From assembly GCA_036250225.1 (NCBI GenBank), contig JAPZLL010000080.1:1-48517 (forward strand): DNA of 48,517 nucleotides. Reading direction: 5' to 3'. Of this stretch, positions 1-11,180 are shown in pieces; positions within the stretch are counted from its first letter, which is position 1, and every line of letters begins with the position of its first letter. Origin of the DNA: Cercophora sp. LCS_1 (taxonomy: Eukaryota; Ascomycota; Sordariomycetes; Sordariales; Lasiosphaeriaceae). Position numbers and translations under genes: made by a program. Below the pieces are notes generated by a model. The model searched no databases, had not been told where the DNA came from, and saw only the letters and a list, made by a program, of their open reading frames with translations.

Positions 1-238
1 GTGCACACGATGATGTTGTATGGCGCTAGTAAGGTAAATGGCTCCATTTTGAACGAATTGGAAGTATTTATTGATGTGTTTGAACAGAGTTCAAATTGTA
101 TAAAACGCGTGGTTAAGTAACAAGTTGTTGGGCGCAGTACAAAGCGGTGTGGATATGGTAAAGTTGGGTTGTATTGGGAAAATTCAATCACGTGGGCTCA
201 CATGGGCTCACGTGCACAACTGCTATAAAGCAAAAAGC

Positions 239-345
239 CAAGGCCCTTTTTATCGCCTTATCGTTCGGTCTGGGCACAGCTTAGCAACGTGCACAAGGCC
301 CTTCTTATCGCCTTATCGTTCGGTCTGGGCACAGCTTGGCAGCCG
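239..345. repeat. Two-copy tandem repeat, period about 55 bp
   Basis: Two adjacent copies sharing the core 'atcgccttatcgttcggtct' begin near 239 and 294 with only a few substitutions between them. They lie in the left-edge region (1-475), where I recognise no gene. The repeat could be part of the retroelement relic that follows. Confidence 0.7.
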
Positions 346-479
346 CACGTACCACCCCCATCAAAATTCCTACCCGCAATTGCCACACTACTTTACATAC
401 AATCAATTGGTCGTACGAATTAGAAATTTCTCATCTGCATGAGCCAGACGGAGCGCTTTCGATGCACGTTAGTTGCATC

Positions 480-895
480 AAATTTGGAGCATATTTGGTC
501 AAAGAACTCTACTACGAAGTTTTCAAAGAATTCTACCCCCTGTTTTCAACACCTGGTCCAAGCTCCTCCACCCATTTTCAAAGAAGTCTACTACAATTCT
601 TCGGGGACTGTGGGATAGGTTCTGTGGCCCACCGAATCTTCCAGATTGCCAGTGCATTACGTCAGTGTTTGGCCCACAGAATCCTCTGGAACAGAAGGCC
701 CCCAGGCCTTCTGTGCCTATAAATATAGGCCTTCTTTCCTTTGTAAATAGTTGATTCAAGCAAGCAACAGTCAATTGACCCTCAGTCACTCTTTGCTTCC
801 GCACAAGTCTTCCGCTGCGTATTACAGTGGGTAAACCCACTGTAAGCTGCCTGGCTACGTACTACGAGCCCTGTGGGCAGCACCCTGTTTTAACA
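480..895 (+). repeat. LTR-like fragment of a forward-strand retroelement
   Basis: This stretch has a TATA-like box (near 717-726), a pyrimidine/purine-mixed leader and an end in ...TTTTAACA, all LTR-like. Part of it (533-612) recurs in degraded form at 4157-4235, as expected for a second LTR or partial copy. The 5' boundary is not visible, so the coordinates are approximate. An alternative is simply a dispersed repeat of unknown class. Confidence 0.35.
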
Positions 896-985
896 AACTG
901 TTATTATAAAAACAACCCTATTCTAAACCCAAGTGCCCAGTTAGGTAGTATTTCCCGGATTATAAAATTTTACCTACTTTAAAAC

Positions 986-1122
986 TTTCTCCCCATATAA
1001 ATCTTATATAACAAAGTATTTCTCCCTATATAAGTCTTTTATATAATAGAGTATTTCTCCCTATATAAATTTTATATAATAAAGTGTTTTCCCCCATATA
1101 AGTTTTATATAATAAAATATTA
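986..1122. repeat. Four-copy AT-rich tandem repeat, period about 34 bp
   Basis: Four copies of a unit of the type 'tttctccctatataa' followed by a TATA-rich half start near 986, 1019, 1054 and 1088. They lie in an AT-rich gene-free stretch (896-2095). Such arrays occur in retroelement leader regions, but no function can be assigned. Confidence 0.7.
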
Positions 1123-1186
1123 GATTTAAAAGCTCTCAATATTATTTCTCATTTTCCCACCTTTGGACACTAACTGGCAAATCGCA

Positions 1187-1350
1187 CCCTGGCGCTTTAT
1201 CTCAAGTATACCCACCTAATATAGCACCTCTATAAAAAGATTAGCCCTAGCGCTTTATCCCAAGTACGCCCACCTGACACAGTACCTCTGCAAAAAGATT
1301 GGCCCTGGTACTTCATTCCAAGTACACCCACCTGATACAGTACCTCTGCT
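1187..1350. repeat. Three-copy tandem repeat, period about 58 bp
   Basis: Copies start near 1187, 1245 and 1303 and share 'cctggcgctttat' and 'caagtacacccacctga' cores. Differences between copies are mostly C/T and G/A, as expected from RIP. No gene is visible around it. Confidence 0.7.
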
Positions 1351-1762
1351 TTTTTATCCCCTGGTTTCCCTTCTTTTGAAACTTACCTCGTATAAAACCT
1401 GCCTCGTATAACAAGGTACCTCCCTCTACAGAAAAGCCACTCTTTCATTGGCAGAACCTTGCTTGATTTTTTCCCACCCTGCAGTATACCTGCCTCAGCA
1501 AACCCAAACCCAACCACTTAATACTAACTAGCCCCCACCTCCCTCCTTCTACAATTCCATCCAAAGCAGCCCAATCTGTTTCTCTGCCTTCAGATTAAAT
1601 TCTCTCCTTATACAATACCCACCCACCTCGGTAAACCCTGCCTCACACCAGCCTTTATTTATTGCTCTCTCAGCCCACAGGCTTTCCGAACCTCCCTCCT
1701 GCAACACCTTCAATTATTAGCTCCCATTAGTAAATAGCCCTTCTGTTTTGCCCAGTGCGTTC

Positions 1763-1858
1763 CTTAATAGCCCAATACCACTCGGCAATCTAGTACTCTT
1801 TTTTCCCTCTAGTTGTCTTTAATAGCCCAATACCATTCGGCAACCTAGTACTTTTTTT
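1763..1858. repeat. Two-copy tandem repeat, period 56 bp
   Basis: The core 'ttaatagcccaatacca' followed by 'tcggcaa' and 'tagtactttttt' occurs at 1763 and again at 1819. It lies upstream of the gag-like relic. The remainder of 1351-2095 shows nothing else that I recognise. Confidence 0.65.
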
Positions 1859-2113
1859 CTATTTGTAAGTTTGCCATTTTCCTTATACATTACTTAATTA
1901 CCCACCCTAGCGAACCTAATATATACCTGCCGCAAAGTGGGAAGTAGTACTAACTGGCAGGTAGCAAATCTCAATTCTTTTATATAATAAAATCCTCCTC
2001 GTATAGTAAACACATACAATAAATCTCAATTCTCTCATACAACAAGATCCTCCTCATACAACAGATATATATATATGTACACTTATAGTTTGTTACACTG
2101 GTTTTCCCATACC

Positions 2114-2123
2114 TGGCGCCCAC
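2114..2123 (+). other. Possible primer-binding-site-like motif
   Basis: TGGCGCCCAC is preceded by 'ctggttttcccatacc' and lies about 37 bp before the first ATG of the gag-like relic (2160). Retroelement primer-binding sites often contain a TGGCGCC core directly after the 5' LTR. No clean LTR end abuts it, so this is only suggestive. Confidence 0.25.
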
Positions 2124-2159
2124 TGACCTTTATAATCAGAACCCCCCTCCCGCGCTCAC

Positions 2160-2640
2160 AATGTCAGCCAATAACACCCACTAGCCCGTGGACTTTATTA
2201 ATGCCAACAGCGCTATTAATTTTTCGGACGAGGTTTGGGAGACCTAGTTCCGCAATTAGGCTAGTATTACTAATATAAAGGCTCGCTCGGCTATAATCAA
2301 GGCCTTCGTATAAAAGAGAGTAAAGGTCAATAAGAAGTAGTAGTAGGAGAATATATCAATTTGGGATACTATTAATAATTACCCATATAAGGTAGAGGTA
2401 TTGTTTATTACTATTATGGGCTCTCTAGTAGACACCCCTTATACCAAACTCTATACCAAAAGCTCAACGAACGTAATGCTTCTAGAATGTATTACTAATT
2501 CACTATATTAGAATGGATGCTGTGCCAACTGCTGCATTAGGGATTGGAAGAGCCAATGCGATTATAATATTCGGTTATAAGGTATATAGCCGCCTCACTC
2601 TCGTACAATATAACTAACAATTTTTTATAGAGGCCAAGGA
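2160..2640 (+). pseudogene. RIP-degraded Cys-rich gag-like / DUF3716-like relic
   Basis: Reading from ATG 2160, one frame gives a polar N-terminus with many TAG/TAA stops, then a cysteine cluster (about 2510-2560) of the form C-C-A-N-C-C followed after about eight residues by another C. This resembles the Cys-rich module of DUF3716-type proteins, which are common near fungal transposons. The stops fit C-to-T and G-to-A change. A weakly coding stretch continues to about 3005. I infer a dead gag or accessory protein of the forward-strand element; the family call is from memory and uncertain. Confidence 0.3.
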
Positions 2641-3005
2641 TTTAAAGGGTAAGGTAATTGTTAAGGGTAAAGCAGCTCCCAAGGGTTTGGGTTTATTATC
2701 TACAGCTAAGGTGGACATTGAACTGGGCAAAACGGGTGAGGGTAAAAGTGCCCAATATATAAAGGGCAGCCCTATAAATATATTCTCCAGTTTATTTTAT
2801 CTATTATATGACTTTAATTAATATAGTTCTAGTACTGTGCTCCAAATTCAATGTCTACACCAAAGGCCAGATATTGAGACTTCTGGACGAATATAATGCT
2901 GAGATTGCAAGGCGCGTGCTATTAAATATAGAAACTGGCGAACCTGGCGATTGGCATAAGGATAATATTATTATTGAGGACTTGGAGTTTAGCTCGGTTC
3001 TATAG

Positions 3006-3711
3006 GTTATCCACAACCCCACAACGCCTATGCAGCCCAGGATGGTTGCGCCCATTAATAATATCCAGATTTTAAACCTTTGTTATATCCAGGAAGATAG
3101 TGGAAGCTAGCTAGACACCCTCTCTAAACTAGGCACCCCCTCTAAACTAATAATTCTATTTAATTCGTCCAATAACCTATTGGGCTTAGGTTCAAAAGAC
3201 TGAGGTGTGCTTGCAATACCTTGTATGGCTAAGTCACTAGGAACCCCTAGGTTAGTGGCTAGTAATATCCTATCCGCTGGTACAGAAAGTCGGCTGGTAG
3301 TAGAAGAGGCTACATTTAGGGAATAGGAGCGGTATTTTTGAGCCCTGGCTAATAAGTATAGCCAACGACTCCAGAGCCACTATTAGAAGAAGGATAAGAT
3401 ATAGCAGTATTGGAATGGCAAAAAGCCTAAGGGGTGGGATAATAGTGAGCCAATGGATGAGGATGAATAAAAGTGTTACTACTTCTTATACAATAGTTTT
3501 CTTTAGTTACTAGGCTTCGGTTCGGTTTATATTGCATTAAAGTTCTATAGCTTTAAGTTTGGGGATATAATAGTGGAATCCTCATATGAGGTAAGATTGG
3601 GGATCCTGGGCTTGTAGGACATATAATAGTAGCCAGAATGACAAAGGCATTGGTTTTGCAATATAAATGCATATAAGCTTGTATTATATAATGTAAGGAG
3701 TTGTAAAATCC
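3006..3711. other. AT-rich degraded sequence without recognisable gene
   Basis: This is probably the remaining body of the forward-strand retroelement. It is TpA-rich, has stops in all frames and contains no motif that I can name. Confidence 0.4.
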
Positions 3712-3920
3712 GTTAAGTCTCGTATAATGGCCTTTTGTCTGTTAAGTCTTGTATAATGGCCTTTTAACTGTTAAGTCTCGTACGAGGACACTATATTGCT
3801 TTTATACTTGCCAAACGCTATATAATGGCCTCTTAACTGTCAAGTCTCGTACGAGGACACTATATTGCTTTTATACTTACCAAATGCTACCCTTTAACTG
3901 CTAAGTCTCGTACGAGGGCA
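3712..3920. repeat. Tandem repeats with palindromic CTCGTACGAG
   Basis: Several diverged copies of 'ttaagtctcgtataatggcc' are followed by two longer units, about 69 bp apart, containing 'gaggacactatattgctttt'. The perfect 10-bp palindrome CTCGTACGAG occurs at 3777-3786, 3846-3855 and 3907-3916. The earlier copies read CTCGTATAAT, a decayed version. It lies near the 3' end of the forward-strand element relic. Confidence 0.7.
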
Positions 3921-4156
3921 CTTATCGATCAATCTGGCTGGGCATTGCTGGGTATCGCTTGACATATGCAAGTGCCCTCCCCATCAAAACTTTGCTCTCA
4001 AGCATCAACATTATGCTGCATGCCAACCCTTTGTTGTATGAGGCAGAGATTTCATAAGTGTAATCTCCAGAGAAAGCACTTTTAATACATATACTTTTCA
4101 GCAGTTTTGATCGAAATAAGTTCAATGAATCCTACTCACGAAAATCGCAATGAATC

Positions 4157-4285
4157 CTACCCCCTGTTTTCAAATGTAGCCCAAGCTTCCCCCACCCATT
4201 TTCAATAAATCCTACTACAATTCATTGGAGAATAATGGTTAGGCTAGTATTACCAATATAAAGGCTCGCTCGGCTATAATTAAGG
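4157..4285 (+). repeat. Second copies of LTR-like and gag-like segments
   Basis: 4157-4235 resembles 533-612, and 4239-4285 repeats 2256-2302 over 47 bp with two C/T differences. The two source segments are 1.6 kb apart at their first location but adjacent here. This is a rearranged or deleted second copy that ends abruptly at the truncated LTR beginning near 4286. Confidence 0.65.
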
Positions 4286-4661
4286 GTGCAAGGACCTACA
4301 AGCCCCGAGGGAACCAATCAGGGCGGACCCGAAGGGAATGGTCCCGGTGCTCGGGACCTAAGAGCCTGGAACCAACCCCGGGCCTATGGCAAAGGACCCA
4401 GCGGTGTTGGTCCCGGGCCTTGGGACCAACAAGCTCGGGACCTGAAGACCAGTCTCACGGAGTATATAGTTTCGATAGTCGTGCCCACAACCATGTGAGG
4501 AATCTTGGTTCCTCACGCTAGCAATACATTGTTCTTGAGCACCGCTCAGTGAGACCCATCGTCTGGGACTTTGGAATCTACGATCTGCTTGACAGTGTAT
4601 TACCCTTTGAGAGTTGTACTAGCCTTCACTCAGTCACCTTGCACCCACTCCGCCTAGAGCA
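4286..4661 (-). repeat. Older host LTR, left part (interrupted by nested element)
   Basis: This is the inverted complement of the LTR family seen at 44306-44742: it matches that LTR's reverse strand from the 'ggtgcaacgacc' region through 'cctcacgctagcaatacattg' to '...ctagagca'. Its left end is truncated by about 85 bp, at the junction with the 47-bp duplicated segment. The LTR stops at 4661, where the gypsy element begins, and resumes at 12746. It is less RIP-damaged than its surroundings. Confidence 0.8.
4657..4661. repeat. Target-site duplication, left copy (GAGCA)
   Basis: GAGCA directly precedes the LTR start at 4662 and is repeated directly after the other LTR at 12746-12750. A 5-bp duplication is the usual signature of gypsy integrase. 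Confidence 0.85.
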
Positions 4662-5175
4662 TGTTACGGCCTGCTCTAGGTATACCGGGGTGAACTTGGT
4701 AAAAACAGATTGTAAGAGCGGACAGGGTCCAATGCTCTAGGTAGGGTAGATATAAGGTGATTGAGTGAAGGCTAGTATAACTCTCGAAGGTAATATACTG
4801 TCAAGCAGAACATAGACTCCAAGGTCCCGGACAATGGGTCTCACTGAGCAATACTCAAGAACAATGTATTACTAGCGTAAGGATCTAAAAGTCTTTACAC
4901 AATTGTGGGTATAACTATAATATTTATATATTTGTAATATTTCCAGGACCCGGGCTCTTTTAGACCCAATGCCGGGTCTATCTAAAACCGGGTCCAGTCT
5001 TACTAATACTTCGTAGACCCGGACGTTCGTAGACCCGGGGCCGGGTCCAAAAACCGTTGGGTCCAATCTAATTGGTTTACTGGGGCTTTGTGGGTTGTTA
5101 TACCCCAAGCCCAATAATTGATAGTCCGTAATTGGCCCGTACTCCCTCCTTAAGGTTATAACCTGGGTTGTAATA
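4662..5175 (-). repeat. 3' LTR of the gypsy element (514 bp)
   Basis: On the plus strand it starts TGTTACGGCC and ends in the RIP-altered form of ...GGTCGTGACA (here ...GGTTGTAATA). It aligns over its full length with 12232-12745. The outer half (4662-4900) is only mildly mutated, whereas the part next to the internal region (5040-5175) is strongly shifted towards A/T. It contains many GGACCC/GGGTCC blocks. Confidence 0.9.
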
Positions 5176-5404
5176 CAATTCCCTCCTTTTAAGGCCTGCG
5201 ACCCAAAGGCTATCCCCCTTAAGCTTAAAAGAGCATATCCCCCATTTTTATACGTTCCCCAATTCTTTATCCCGCAACTGTCCTATTGATATAATATCCA
5301 ATAGGATTTAGAAAATAAAACATTGTCCTTTCCATTCCCAATAAAAGGCACTGGCCAAATCTATATTAAGCGCTTATTTCTCCTTTTACAGCAGTCCATT
5401 AAAA
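5176..5404. other. Short non-coding stretch between 3' LTR and antisense ORF
   Basis: This begins with the pyrimidine-rich 'caattccctccttttaaggcctgcg'. On the minus strand that is a purine-rich run next to the 3' LTR, the place expected for a polypurine tract. No other signal was seen. Confidence 0.35.
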
Positions 5405-5790
5405 ATGCCCTATTCAAACTATTTTTGTACCAAGCGCAAATGCATTATTACTGAGGGTTTCTCCCGTTGTGGTAAGTATATTGCTCGCAAAACCGCCTAT
5501 AATAATACTAACTTTGTGCCTACCCATAAATATCTATCCGCCCCTCCTTATTACTACTACTTTAACCTTTTTCAATAATAAAGAGCCTCGAGGGTTTGTG
5601 GGAACTGTCTAAGGAGGAGGACAAATTTTAATAAAAGCTTTTTATTATTATATAGAGGAAGGCGGTCCTAAAGTGGTGGGCAGACGAACTATTTAAGTAG
5701 GGGAGCCTAATTATAGAGTCTAACCCATTATTTTACTCCAGGGACCCCAATATACCCCCAGAGAACAACCTCCTTATATAATAGGCCGTT
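5405..5790 (+). pseudogene. Antisense ORF relic with Cys-rich motif inside the gypsy element
   Basis: ATG 5405 opens a frame running opposite to gag-pol. It shows an N-terminal Cys motif (about codons 8-33: C-T-K-R-K-C, then R-C-G-K-Y, where the final Tyr could be a RIP-changed Cys). After a stop and a frame change there is a charged, helical-looking segment (K-E-E-D-K; L-K-W-W-A-D-E-L-F). Fungal proteins with a short CxxC-type motif followed by a coiled coil are often found around gypsy copies. Here the ORF sits between pol and the 3' LTR. It is dead through stops. The function is unknown and the protein call is inference. Confidence 0.4.
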
Positions 5791-6129
5791 ATTAATTTTA
5801 ATTGGTTGATACTTAACCCATTACTCTTTGGATAGGCAGTACAGGAATCGATTGTAAAATTATTAAGGACCGGGCGGAATTAGGGATAAGGGGTTGGTTA
5901 ATAGAGCTCTTAATCGTTATACCCTGGGCTATTGGTTGGTTTAGGTTTTTTTAGTGGAATTCTTTAATCTTTTCTAGGTAGTTGAAGTAACTGGTGGGCT
6001 CCTATAAGTCTGACTCTAATCTATAATCGAATTATCTAATCAAATAGTAAAGTTTATTATTGCGGACTTATAAATCTAGGATTTCATTAATATTAAATTC
6101 TTCTTTATTGGCTTTAGTTACAATTGTCT

Positions 6130-7260
6130 CCTTTAGTGGGGTTTTCCTGGATATTAGTTTGAGGAACAATATATGGAAGACCTTGGTCCATACCTTTATT
6201 GAGGCAGGTAGGTCGAGTTTATAGTTGGAGGTAGCAATTTTTTTTATGATCCTAAACGGGCCAAATTTTTTAAAGTCGAGCTTTTGGCTGGGTTGGGTTA
6301 AATATAGGTTTTATACAAAAAAATAGACGTATTCCCCCTCCTAAAGATCTAGTCCTTTAGATCTTTTATAGTTATAGAAATGTTTTATTCAATTGTATAT
6401 AAATTTGAATTCGGCTCTTAGGTAATCGTATAGTTCTTAGAGGCAATCGGTGTATATAGCAGCTTATAGTACCTCCGTGGGCAGTCCTCGCCAGAATTCT
6501 AATTCTTTACCAAAGAGTATAAAGAATGGTAATACATTTATTAATTCTACAATTGTAGTATTATAGGCTATCTGTATTATTGATAATAGTTTAAACTAAT
6601 TATCCTATTCGAAATTAATATAGGTTCTGAAATAAATTTCGAATATCTAATTAAATCGTTCAATCTAGCCATTAGTCTATAAGTAGTAGACTATTAAAAG
6701 TTTACTATTAATACCTATTCGCTTTATTAATCCCTATTAGAACTTTAAAATAAAGAGCTTATTTCAATTAGAAATAATATTGTCTGACCAAAGGTGGATC
6801 GAAACAATGTCCCTCTCGAACATATAGGCAAATTGTTCTACGCTCGTATTCTTTTTATAAAATAAGAAATACGCCCATTTTATTAGTTTCTTAACAATCA
6901 TCCAAATAGAATTATAACTAATGCTTATAGTGGAGTCCTTTAAGTTGGGGATCCCCGTAATAAAGTCCATCGAAATTAAACTCCATAGTGTCTCTGGGGT
7001 TAAAAGAGGTTCAAAAAGACTATAGGGTTTGTATCTTTTAATTTTGGTCTTATTATAAATATTATAATTGGTAATAATCTCTTCTACCAGTTTCTTTATT
7101 CCTAGAAAGATATAGCCTTATTTAACTTAAGTAAATGTCTTTACTCTTCCCATATATTTACCTATTTGTATCTCATAAGTCTACTGGACATATTTTTATT
7201 GGGCATTGGGGTTATAAATATAAGGTTTATTATTATACTATAGTCTATTGTTTATATTAT
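6130..7260 (-). pseudogene. Gypsy integrase with chromodomain-like C-terminus, degraded
   Basis: The clearest piece, 6764-6970 on the minus strand, begins M-D-F-I-T-G-I-P, contains D-S-T-I-S-I-S-Y-N-S-I-W and ends W-S-D-N-I-I-S-N. This matches the rve core of fungal gypsy integrases, where the strand carrying the first catalytic Asp (DFITGLP) and the D-E-I-I-S-D end are typical. Further along, about 6250-6130 reads N-Y-K-L-D-L-P followed by V-F-H-I-L-F-L, the SH3/chromodomain-type C-terminus. Upstream, to about 7260, lies the zinc-binding region in fragments. Stops interrupt all segments. Confidence 0.75.
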
Positions 7261-7499
7261 ATCCTCTAATAACCTTATTATTAATAAACTAAACATTATA
7301 ATAATATATATAATAACTATAGTTTCCTCGGGTACAATCTTAACATTACCCGTAGAAACTACACTTGTTATAAGGTCCTCTTCGCCCGTTCTAAGGGCAG
7401 GGTCCCTTGGTAAACTCTTTCCTTTATGCCTGGAAGTTTTCCTATTACCATTCGATTTAATACTCCCAGAGTGTGGTTTATCGAATATAGACAATATCT

Positions 7500-8960
7500 T
7501 TGGGTATCCAGTCCTCCGTAATTTGTGGGGTATATTTAAATATACTATCCATAGCTTATTAAAGGATTAGTGGGGATTCCAGTTATTCATAAGCATAATA
7601 ATAGTCTATTCTTTTATTAAGGGTATTAATTCTTCCATTGTCTTTTCCCTTAATATAATAAATTTTAAAATAAAATAGAACTATAAATTCTAACCATCTC
7701 GCCTATTTTGGGCTAAGCTTCTTAATAAAGAAATACCTAAGGTTATTATAATCCAAAAGGACTTCAACTGGCTCTTCTATTCCCATTAAATAGGGCGCCC
7801 ACTCGGCAAAACATTAAATAATCGCCATTAATTCCTTATTGTAAATGGGGTATTATAGTACAGGCCCACTAATTACCTTGGACAGGAATGCATATGGGTA
7901 ATATTTCCCATTTTTCTAATATTAGTTGAGGACTCCTCCTAGGGCAAAGTCCAAAGCGTTGGTTTCTACCCTAAACGGCTTTAAAGAGTCCAGAAGTACT
8001 AATATTGGTATTATTATAAAGGCGCACTTGAGGTCGTTAAACGCCTTTTACCATTGGGGAGTCCACTCAAATGCTGTTCCCATTCTGTATAGTTCGTATA
8101 GAGGTTTAATAACCCGGGCGAATCCCTAAATGAAATATCAATAGAAATTGGCCAGCCCAAGGAACAACTGCACTTCCGTCTGGTTTCTTAGTATAGGCCA
8201 GTCCTGGACTGCCTTAACCTTTTCCGGCTGTATCTTAATCTCTCTGGGGGAAATCTTGAATCCTAGGTAATTGAGTTTTTGGACGTGGAATTGGCTTTTC
8301 TCTGGATTTATTATTATTTTGGCTTTTTCCAGAGCTATTAATATTAGTCGGACGTATTAGTGGTGTTCTGTAAGTGTTTCCAAATAGATGAAAATATTGT
8401 CGATATAGGCGAATATAAATTTATTAATATATGGCCTTAGGATATGGTCGATTATGTTCTAAAATGAAATAGGGGCATTAATTAGCCCGAAAGGTATGAC
8501 CTTATATTAATAGTGTCCTTTTGGCATTCTGAATACCATTTTATGCTCGTTTCCTGCTTTAATCCACTAGTAGTTGAACCCCATGGGGGAATTGAGGCTG
8601 GAGAACTAGTTTTTTCCTGCCAATCGTTCCCTAAACTCGGAGATAAGGGATAGCGGATATTGGTTTTTAATAGTGTTCTTATTGAGTACCCAGTAATCGA
8701 TAACCAGGCGGAATTTCCCGTCCTTTTTGGGAATAAATAGGATTGGATATTCTATTGGCAATTGTAAATACTCAATGAATCTGTTTTTTAGATTCTTATT
8801 AATATATTCCTTTAGTACCTCGAACTATTTGGGGTTTAGGTAATAGGTCTTAAAGGACCTCAATTGAGCCCCTTCCTTTAGTTTGATCTCGTGGTCCCAT
8901 GGACCATATTTGGGCAATTTCTTGATTTTTCTTCCGAATAGTTTAAAGTGCCGATACTCC
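7500..8960 (-). pseudogene. Gypsy reverse transcriptase and RNase H, degraded
   Basis: On the minus strand the RT entry segment (near 8850-8920) has L-P-K-Y-G-P-W-D-H-E-I-K-L. Then comes the fingers/palm motif F-R-M-P-K-G-H-Y...V-I-P-F-G-L-I-N-A-P, and the active-site motif A-Y-I-D-N-I-F-I-Y at about 8389-8410, where Y-I-D-D has become Y-I-D-N. It is followed by the thumb motif L-N-Y-L-G-F-K-I-S. The RNase H start reads F-R-V-E-T-N-A-L-D-F-A-L-G-G-V-L (7927-7975), with the usual D-A-S changed to T-N-A. The lost Asp residues and the many stops make it inactive. Confidence 0.85.
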
Positions 8961-9229
8961 TTTAATACGTTTTCCAAACTTATTGGTTCTTCTTCCGAAT
9001 TATTATTTAGGTTTATATAACCTTTAGGCTTTAATTTATTACCTAATTTATAACTGGAGTTGTAATCTTTGTTATATATAATAAATTTGATCCATAGCGC
9101 TACTGGCTCTTGGGACTCAGTTCCTTTAGGGGATTCCCCGTGGGCTTTTAATTCTATACTAGATCTCACTTCCCTAGTTTTGTATATTGTGCATTTTGGG
9201 TATAGAGATGAGGCCTCGTTGTCGTAGTT

Positions 9230-9550
9230 TCGAATTAAAAGGTGACTGCCCTCAAAATCCAGTCAAAGGTTGTATTTCTTCAGTTATAGTTCTCCCAAGA
9301 TTATATTATATCCAATCACTAGCATAACCCTAAAGGTAATCTCCTACACATCTCCGTCCATTATAATCAGGAGTGTTGAAATATATATAATCCTTCCATT
9401 ATTATAGAAATACGGTATTCCTTCTCCCAAAATAATATTAATAGGTCTTAGTAACTCTTTATAAGGGAGTTTATACCTATTAATAAAGCGGGGGTCAATT
9501 AGGTTGTTTATACTATCTATATCGATTACTATTCGTACTCTAAATGATTT
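9230..9550 (-). pseudogene. Retroviral-type aspartic protease relic
   Basis: The minus-strand frame near 9536-9470 reads I-D-I-D-S-I-N-N-L-I-D-P-R-F, a decayed form of the D-S-G-A-T...F-I-D-P-R-F active-site segment of gypsy proteases. It is followed by G-Y-N-I-I-L-G, equivalent to the flap/second loop G-x-D-x-I-L-G. It lies between the gag knuckle and RT, the expected position. Confidence 0.6.
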
Positions 9551-11114
9551 TCCATATCCATTAGTTCCATTAATACTAATTACAAAATATTACCAATTAT
9601 TCTCTATCATTATTATAGTAATAACGGTCTAGTGAGGTCTTTGGGTATATATCCTCTAAATACCTTATCTTCTTCTCAGGGCTCGCACTAATTACCAAAT
9701 TAGAGGTTTTCGGGCCCTAACGAGGGCCCTAACTCATTTCCCAGATAGGTCTTAGAGTATATTTAATAAAAAGATTGGATATTATTGAAAATACCTTATA
9801 TATCTTTTTTAAGGGTCTAATCGACCTCAAATGGCTAAATGGCACTTAATTCCTCAAGTGTGGATTAAAACTGGTTATAGGTATCCTTTCTACCTTTCCG
9901 CCTCATCCTGCGGTTTTTAGGCTTACTGAGCGCGCGTCCAAATTCCTAATTTATAGTCCATTTATAGGCCTTTTCCTTTTAGTATTCCCAATAGCCTAGG
10001 TTGTTGCAAAACTAATAGGAAACATACAGGCACTTATTTAGTACTCAGTAGGTAATTTTGACTATGGGGTTCTGGCCATTTGTCCGGAATTAAATTCTCT
10101 AATCAAACTGGAGATTAAACTCCTCTATAATCCATTATAACCGTTAGTTTCTCCACTTTTCATTATATTGGGGGAATATCTAGTAATAGGCTTTCTGGAT
10201 TAGGTAATATAAATAGTAGTACTGGGGGTATATACACTCAATTTATAAGAGGTATTTATATTAGTGGTATAGGGGGTGTGCGGCTGGATACTCTCCCTCC
10301 TCCAGTTCTTCCCAATAATATTTCTCTATCGACTCCCAGAACTGGGGGTAGATATATATAATGGGGAAATACTTTCGTTCGATTAATTCACTATTTGCCC
10401 AGTCTTCCCAGTCTCTATAAGTAGATTTTCCTTCTTTGGGCTAATCGTTAGGTCCCCATTCTTCCTTTATCGATTATTAGTAATACTGTGCGGACCTATA
10501 GTCCTGGCTTATAAAGTCACTAGGATATATCTCCCAATAGTAGCTCCGATTTACTAGCCACTGTGCTCCCAAATTCAATTCTTCTATATGGGTTCCTGGG
10601 CTGGATAGGATTTTTTATTGGGCTTATTCGCTTGCTTTCTCAGCATTTTTCTTTTTCTCAAACTATTATTAAAAGAGCCTAAGGGTGCCCGTCCTCCCTA
10701 GCGCCAACCCATTATTTACTCTCCTGAGCAGGTAACTACCACTTTTAAATTCGAAGTTCTTATGGGTGTGGGTCCATTCGGAATATTCAAATAGGTCTCG
10801 TTAGTCCGGGGAAAGGGTAGTAAAGAACTTATCCCTAAATTCCTTATTTTATTACTTAATTTCCCATTTTATAAATAGGGCCTTCTACTCTTCGGGGGCT
10901 GGGGTAATCCCTCCTATAAAGGAGAGAACTGGCCTATTATCTTGTTTGCTTATAAATCTATTATTAAAGGCTTAATTAATAGTATCGTCCAAGAGATAAT
11001 AATCGTTATTCAATATATAGTCCATTTATTCATTATCCTCGGAATTAATTATATAAATAACCATTACAATATCTATAGTCTAAATAGTTATCTTGGGTTC
11101 TAATAATAATACCT

Positions 11115-11180
11115 ATTTACCTCTCCTGGACACCTTACATTCTCTGGCATAATACCCATTTTTATTATAATTATAATACC
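11115..11180 (-). pseudogene. Gag zinc knuckle, degraded
   Basis: The minus-strand reading is Y-Y-N-Y-N-K-N-G-Y-Y-A-R-E-C, the C-x2-C-x4-H-x4-C knuckle with the first two Cys and the His changed to Tyr. Each TGT-to-TAT or CAC-to-TAC step is a RIP-type transition. The last Cys survives. Confidence 0.7.

Noticed and set aside
3712..3920. Tandem repeats considered as a CRISPR array
   Set aside because: Units are diverged and contiguous with no regular unique spacers, and the genome is fungal.
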